Source: Paenibacillus sp. cl123 (GTDB taxonomy: Bacteria; Bacillota; Bacilli; Paenibacillales; NBRC-103111). From it: a DNA stretch of 64,000 nucleotides. The position numbers and the translations under genes are program-made. Shown one piece after another: positions 62,182 to 64,000 of the stretch. Under the pieces are notes generated by a model, which made no database searches, had not been told where the DNA came from, and saw only the letters and a list, made by a program, of their open reading frames with translations. The DNA is taken from the NCBI RefSeq assembly GCF_900101595.1, contig NZ_FMYY01000006.1:86362-150361 (forward strand). Reading direction: 5' to 3'. Position 1 is the first letter of the stretch. Every line of letters begins with the position of its first letter.

Positions 62182-64000
62182 ATGAAGAAGAAAACGATTT
62201 CTTTAATGCTTGCGCTCCTGCTTGCGATTCAGCTGCTGCCCGCGGCGCCGACGCTGGCTTCGCCGATCGGCATCAGCAATCTAACGCAAAACAACCTCTG
62301 GTACGATCCGATAACTTATGCGGTATATGACGATCTGCAGACCGGCAAGCAAGTTTACGTTAACGATCCCTCCACGACTTTTTCCAACATAGGCCCTTAT
62401 GCCGGCATGTCCTTTATCCAAACCAGCGGCGGAGCGGATCATAAGAACGAACCGACCAATCCCTTCCTTACATTCAATATTGATACGGATGCCACCATTT
62501 ATGTCGCTATGCACGCCGACAACGCTTCAACGGAGCCATTCAATTCCGATTACTGGCTGGCCCCGCAATACGGCTGGACGTTTACGGGGAACACGATCGA
62601 AGCCGAAGTCAAGGATGCGGAAGGCAACGTGACGGATACGAACATCTACCGCGTCTACTCGCGCACCTATAAGGCCGGAACCGTCGCCTTGGGCGGGAAC
62701 CAAGCCACGGGGCATATCGGATTCGGCCGGATGTATGCGGTGCTGGTCGGCCCCGCAGTCGGCACGCCGCTGGATCCGCCGCCGCCACCGCCCAGTGTGG
62801 TCCCCGGCACGATTCCCGCTTTCCCCGGAGCTGAAGGGGGCGGTAAATTCGCCACAGGCGGGCGCGGCAAGGACGTGTACTACGTCACGAATTTGAACGA
62901 TTCCGGTCCAGGCTCGTTCCGCGACGCGGTCAGCCAAAGCAACAGGACGATCCTGTTCAAGGTGTCCGGGACGATCGAGCTGCAATCAATGTTATACGTA
63001 GCGTCCTCCAACTTGACAATTGCCGGGCAAAGCGCGCCCGGGGACGGCATTACATTCAAGAACTATACCGTTGTGTTCCAGGGCGACAACCTGATTGTCC
63101 GCTATCTTCGTTTCCGTACAGGAGACGAAGCGGGGCTTGATATGGACGGCACCACCGGGCGGCATCGCCAGCAGCTCATCTTCGACCATATTTCGGCGAG
63201 CTGGGGAACCGACGAATCGTTTTCCTTCTATCAGAACGTCGACTTCACGCTGCAATACAGCACGATCGGCCCGACGATCGTGAAATCGAATGTGCCCGGC
63301 AAAGGGTTCCACGGCTACGGCGGAATCTGGGGCGGCGAAAATGCCACCTTCTATTACAACTTGCTCGCTCACAACGACAGCCGCAATCCGCGGTTTTCCG
63401 GCAAATCGATGGACGTGCGCAACAATGTGATTTATGACTGGGGTTATAAGAGCATGTACGGCCAGAACGCTCAAGGCAATTTGGTCAACAATTACTACAA
63501 GGCCGGGATCAGCACCCTGATAGAAGCCCGGATGGCAGAGACGGATGTAGTTGACGCGAGTCCGCCTTACAGCTCCAGTATCGCGCTTACCGGCAACAAG
63601 AGCGTGCGCCGGGACGGCAGCTTGTCCGCCAGCAGCCACCCGAACAACTTCAGCGGCATCTACAAAAATCCGCAGATGTTCGTCAGCACACCGTTCGCGA
63701 TGCCGAATCCGTCGCCGCAGGACAGTCCCGACGTCGCTTACGAGAAGGTGCTGAATTACGCCGGCGCCAGCCTCAAGCGCGATGCCGTCGATCATGACCT
63801 CGTGAACGACGTTATCAACGGGACGGGGAGCGTCATCTATACGGCGAACAACGTAACGGCTGAGGAGCAAGCGACCCTGGACGGGAAGCGTGCGACGAAA
63901 GTAACGCTGCAATGGCCGGCGCTGCAAACGGCCGAAGTGCCTGCGGATACGGATGGCGACGGGATGCCGGATGTGTGGGAGCTGGAGCACGGATTGAATC
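62182..64000 (+). CDS. Secreted pectate-lyase-like protein, cut by the window end
   Basis: At least 606 residues; the reading frame is open to the last base. The start ATG at 62182 lies six bases after AGAGGAGG. A signal peptide (MKKKTISLMLALLLAIQLLP, cleavage near ALA) is followed by an N-terminal beta domain to about residue 190, a Pro-rich linker (DPPPPPP) and the lyase. The lyase shows FPGAEGGGKFATGGRGKDVY, LIVRYLRFRTGDE, FDHISASWGTDESFSF and HNDSRNPRFSG, as in parallel beta-helix pectate lyases. The end (DTDGDGMPDVWELEHGLN) is a calcium-binding thrombospondin-type-3-like linker, so more domains probably follow. It should cut pectin outside the cell and feed the adjacent importer. Confidence 0.88.
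   Translation, partial: MKKKTISLMLALLLAIQLLPAAPTLASPIGISNLTQNNLWYDPITYAVYDDLQTGKQVYVNDPSTTFSNIGPYAGMSFIQTSGGADHKNEPTNPFLTFNIDTDATIYVAMHADNASTEPFNSDYWLAPQYGWTFTGNTIEAEVKDAEGNVTDTNIYRVYSRTYKAGTVALGGNQATGHIGFGRMYAVLVGPAVGTPLDPPPPPPSVVPGTIPAFPGAEGGGKFATGGRGKDVYYVTNLNDSGPGSFRDAVSQSNRTILFKVSGTIELQSMLYVASSNLTIAGQSAPGDGITFKNYTVVFQGDNLIVRYLRFRTGDEAGLDMDGTTGRHRQQLIFDHISASWGTDESFSFYQNVDFTLQYSTIGPTIVKSNVPGKGFHGYGGIWGGENATFYYNLLAHNDSRNPRFSGKSMDVRNNVIYDWGYKSMYGQNAQGNLVNNYYKAGISTLIEARMAETDVVDASPPYSSSIALTGNKSVRRDGSLSASSHPNNFSGIYKNPQMFVSTPFAMPNPSPQDSPDVAYEKVLNYAGASLKRDAVDHDLVNDVINGTGSVIYTANNVTAEEQATLDGKRATKVTLQWPALQTAEVPADTDGDGMPDVWELEHGLN

Overview
The window is a 64 kb stretch of a GC-rich Firmicute chromosome, most likely Paenibacillaceae. 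The evidence is two S-layer-homology (SLH) surface proteins, two LplB/YtcP/LipO-type sugar ABC modules without their own ATPase, large membrane-anchored AraC (YesN-like) regulators, copper-amine-oxidase-type 'stalk' domain proteins, a Bacillus-type Fnr, and strong Bacillus-style Shine-Dalgarno (SD) sequences and sigma-A promoters. I saw no tRNA, rRNA, CRISPR array, prophage or intact insertion sequence.

Layout. 1-385: tandem 52-bp repeats and a strong promoter. 494-7997: membrane AraC regulator, two ABC permeases, binding lipoprotein, amidohydrolase and Rieske protein, an uncharacterised uptake/catabolic unit. 8449-16341: a 2630-residue SLH protein behind a helically phased TTCCCG array. 16790-19655: HD-GYP phosphodiesterase and a convergent NagZ-like lipoprotein. 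19880-23440: MoxR, DUF58 and DUF4129 membrane operon. 23982-29766: stalk-domain protein, a DHOD-like/membrane fusion protein and a YhgE/Pip-type membrane protein. 29915-33485: Fnr divergent from a NreA/NreC/NreB-like set, with a perfect FNR box between them. 33503-39005: gene remnant, TcyP/DctA-type symporter, LytTR response regulator, a regulator with a degenerate receiver, and a DcuS-type sensor kinase. 39099-44636: Gfo/Idh/MocA oxidoreductase, CAP-domain protein, and an OmpR-type two-component pair.

44907-48044: a DUF3221-like protein, then a peroxide-stress island. It holds an intact PerR-like gene with a box over its own promoter, an overlapping regulator with a degenerate receiver, a broken second perR with its own box, and dps. 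48399-55386: a response regulator with a BTAD-like output, a CheY, and a 1728-residue SLH protein with cadherin-like repeats. 55895-64000: a second AraC regulator, an ABC transporter operon on the minus strand, and a divergent secreted pectate lyase cut by the window end. Together these look like a pectin or oligogalacturonide uptake locus.

The window is dominated by sensing and regulation, cell-surface proteins and oligosaccharide scavenging. The points most worth following are the amidohydrolase/Rieske transporter cluster, the DHOD-like membrane fusion, the two regulators with degenerate receivers, the PerR/11-bp-repeat control region before a dead perR, and two exact DnaA boxes between convergent genes.
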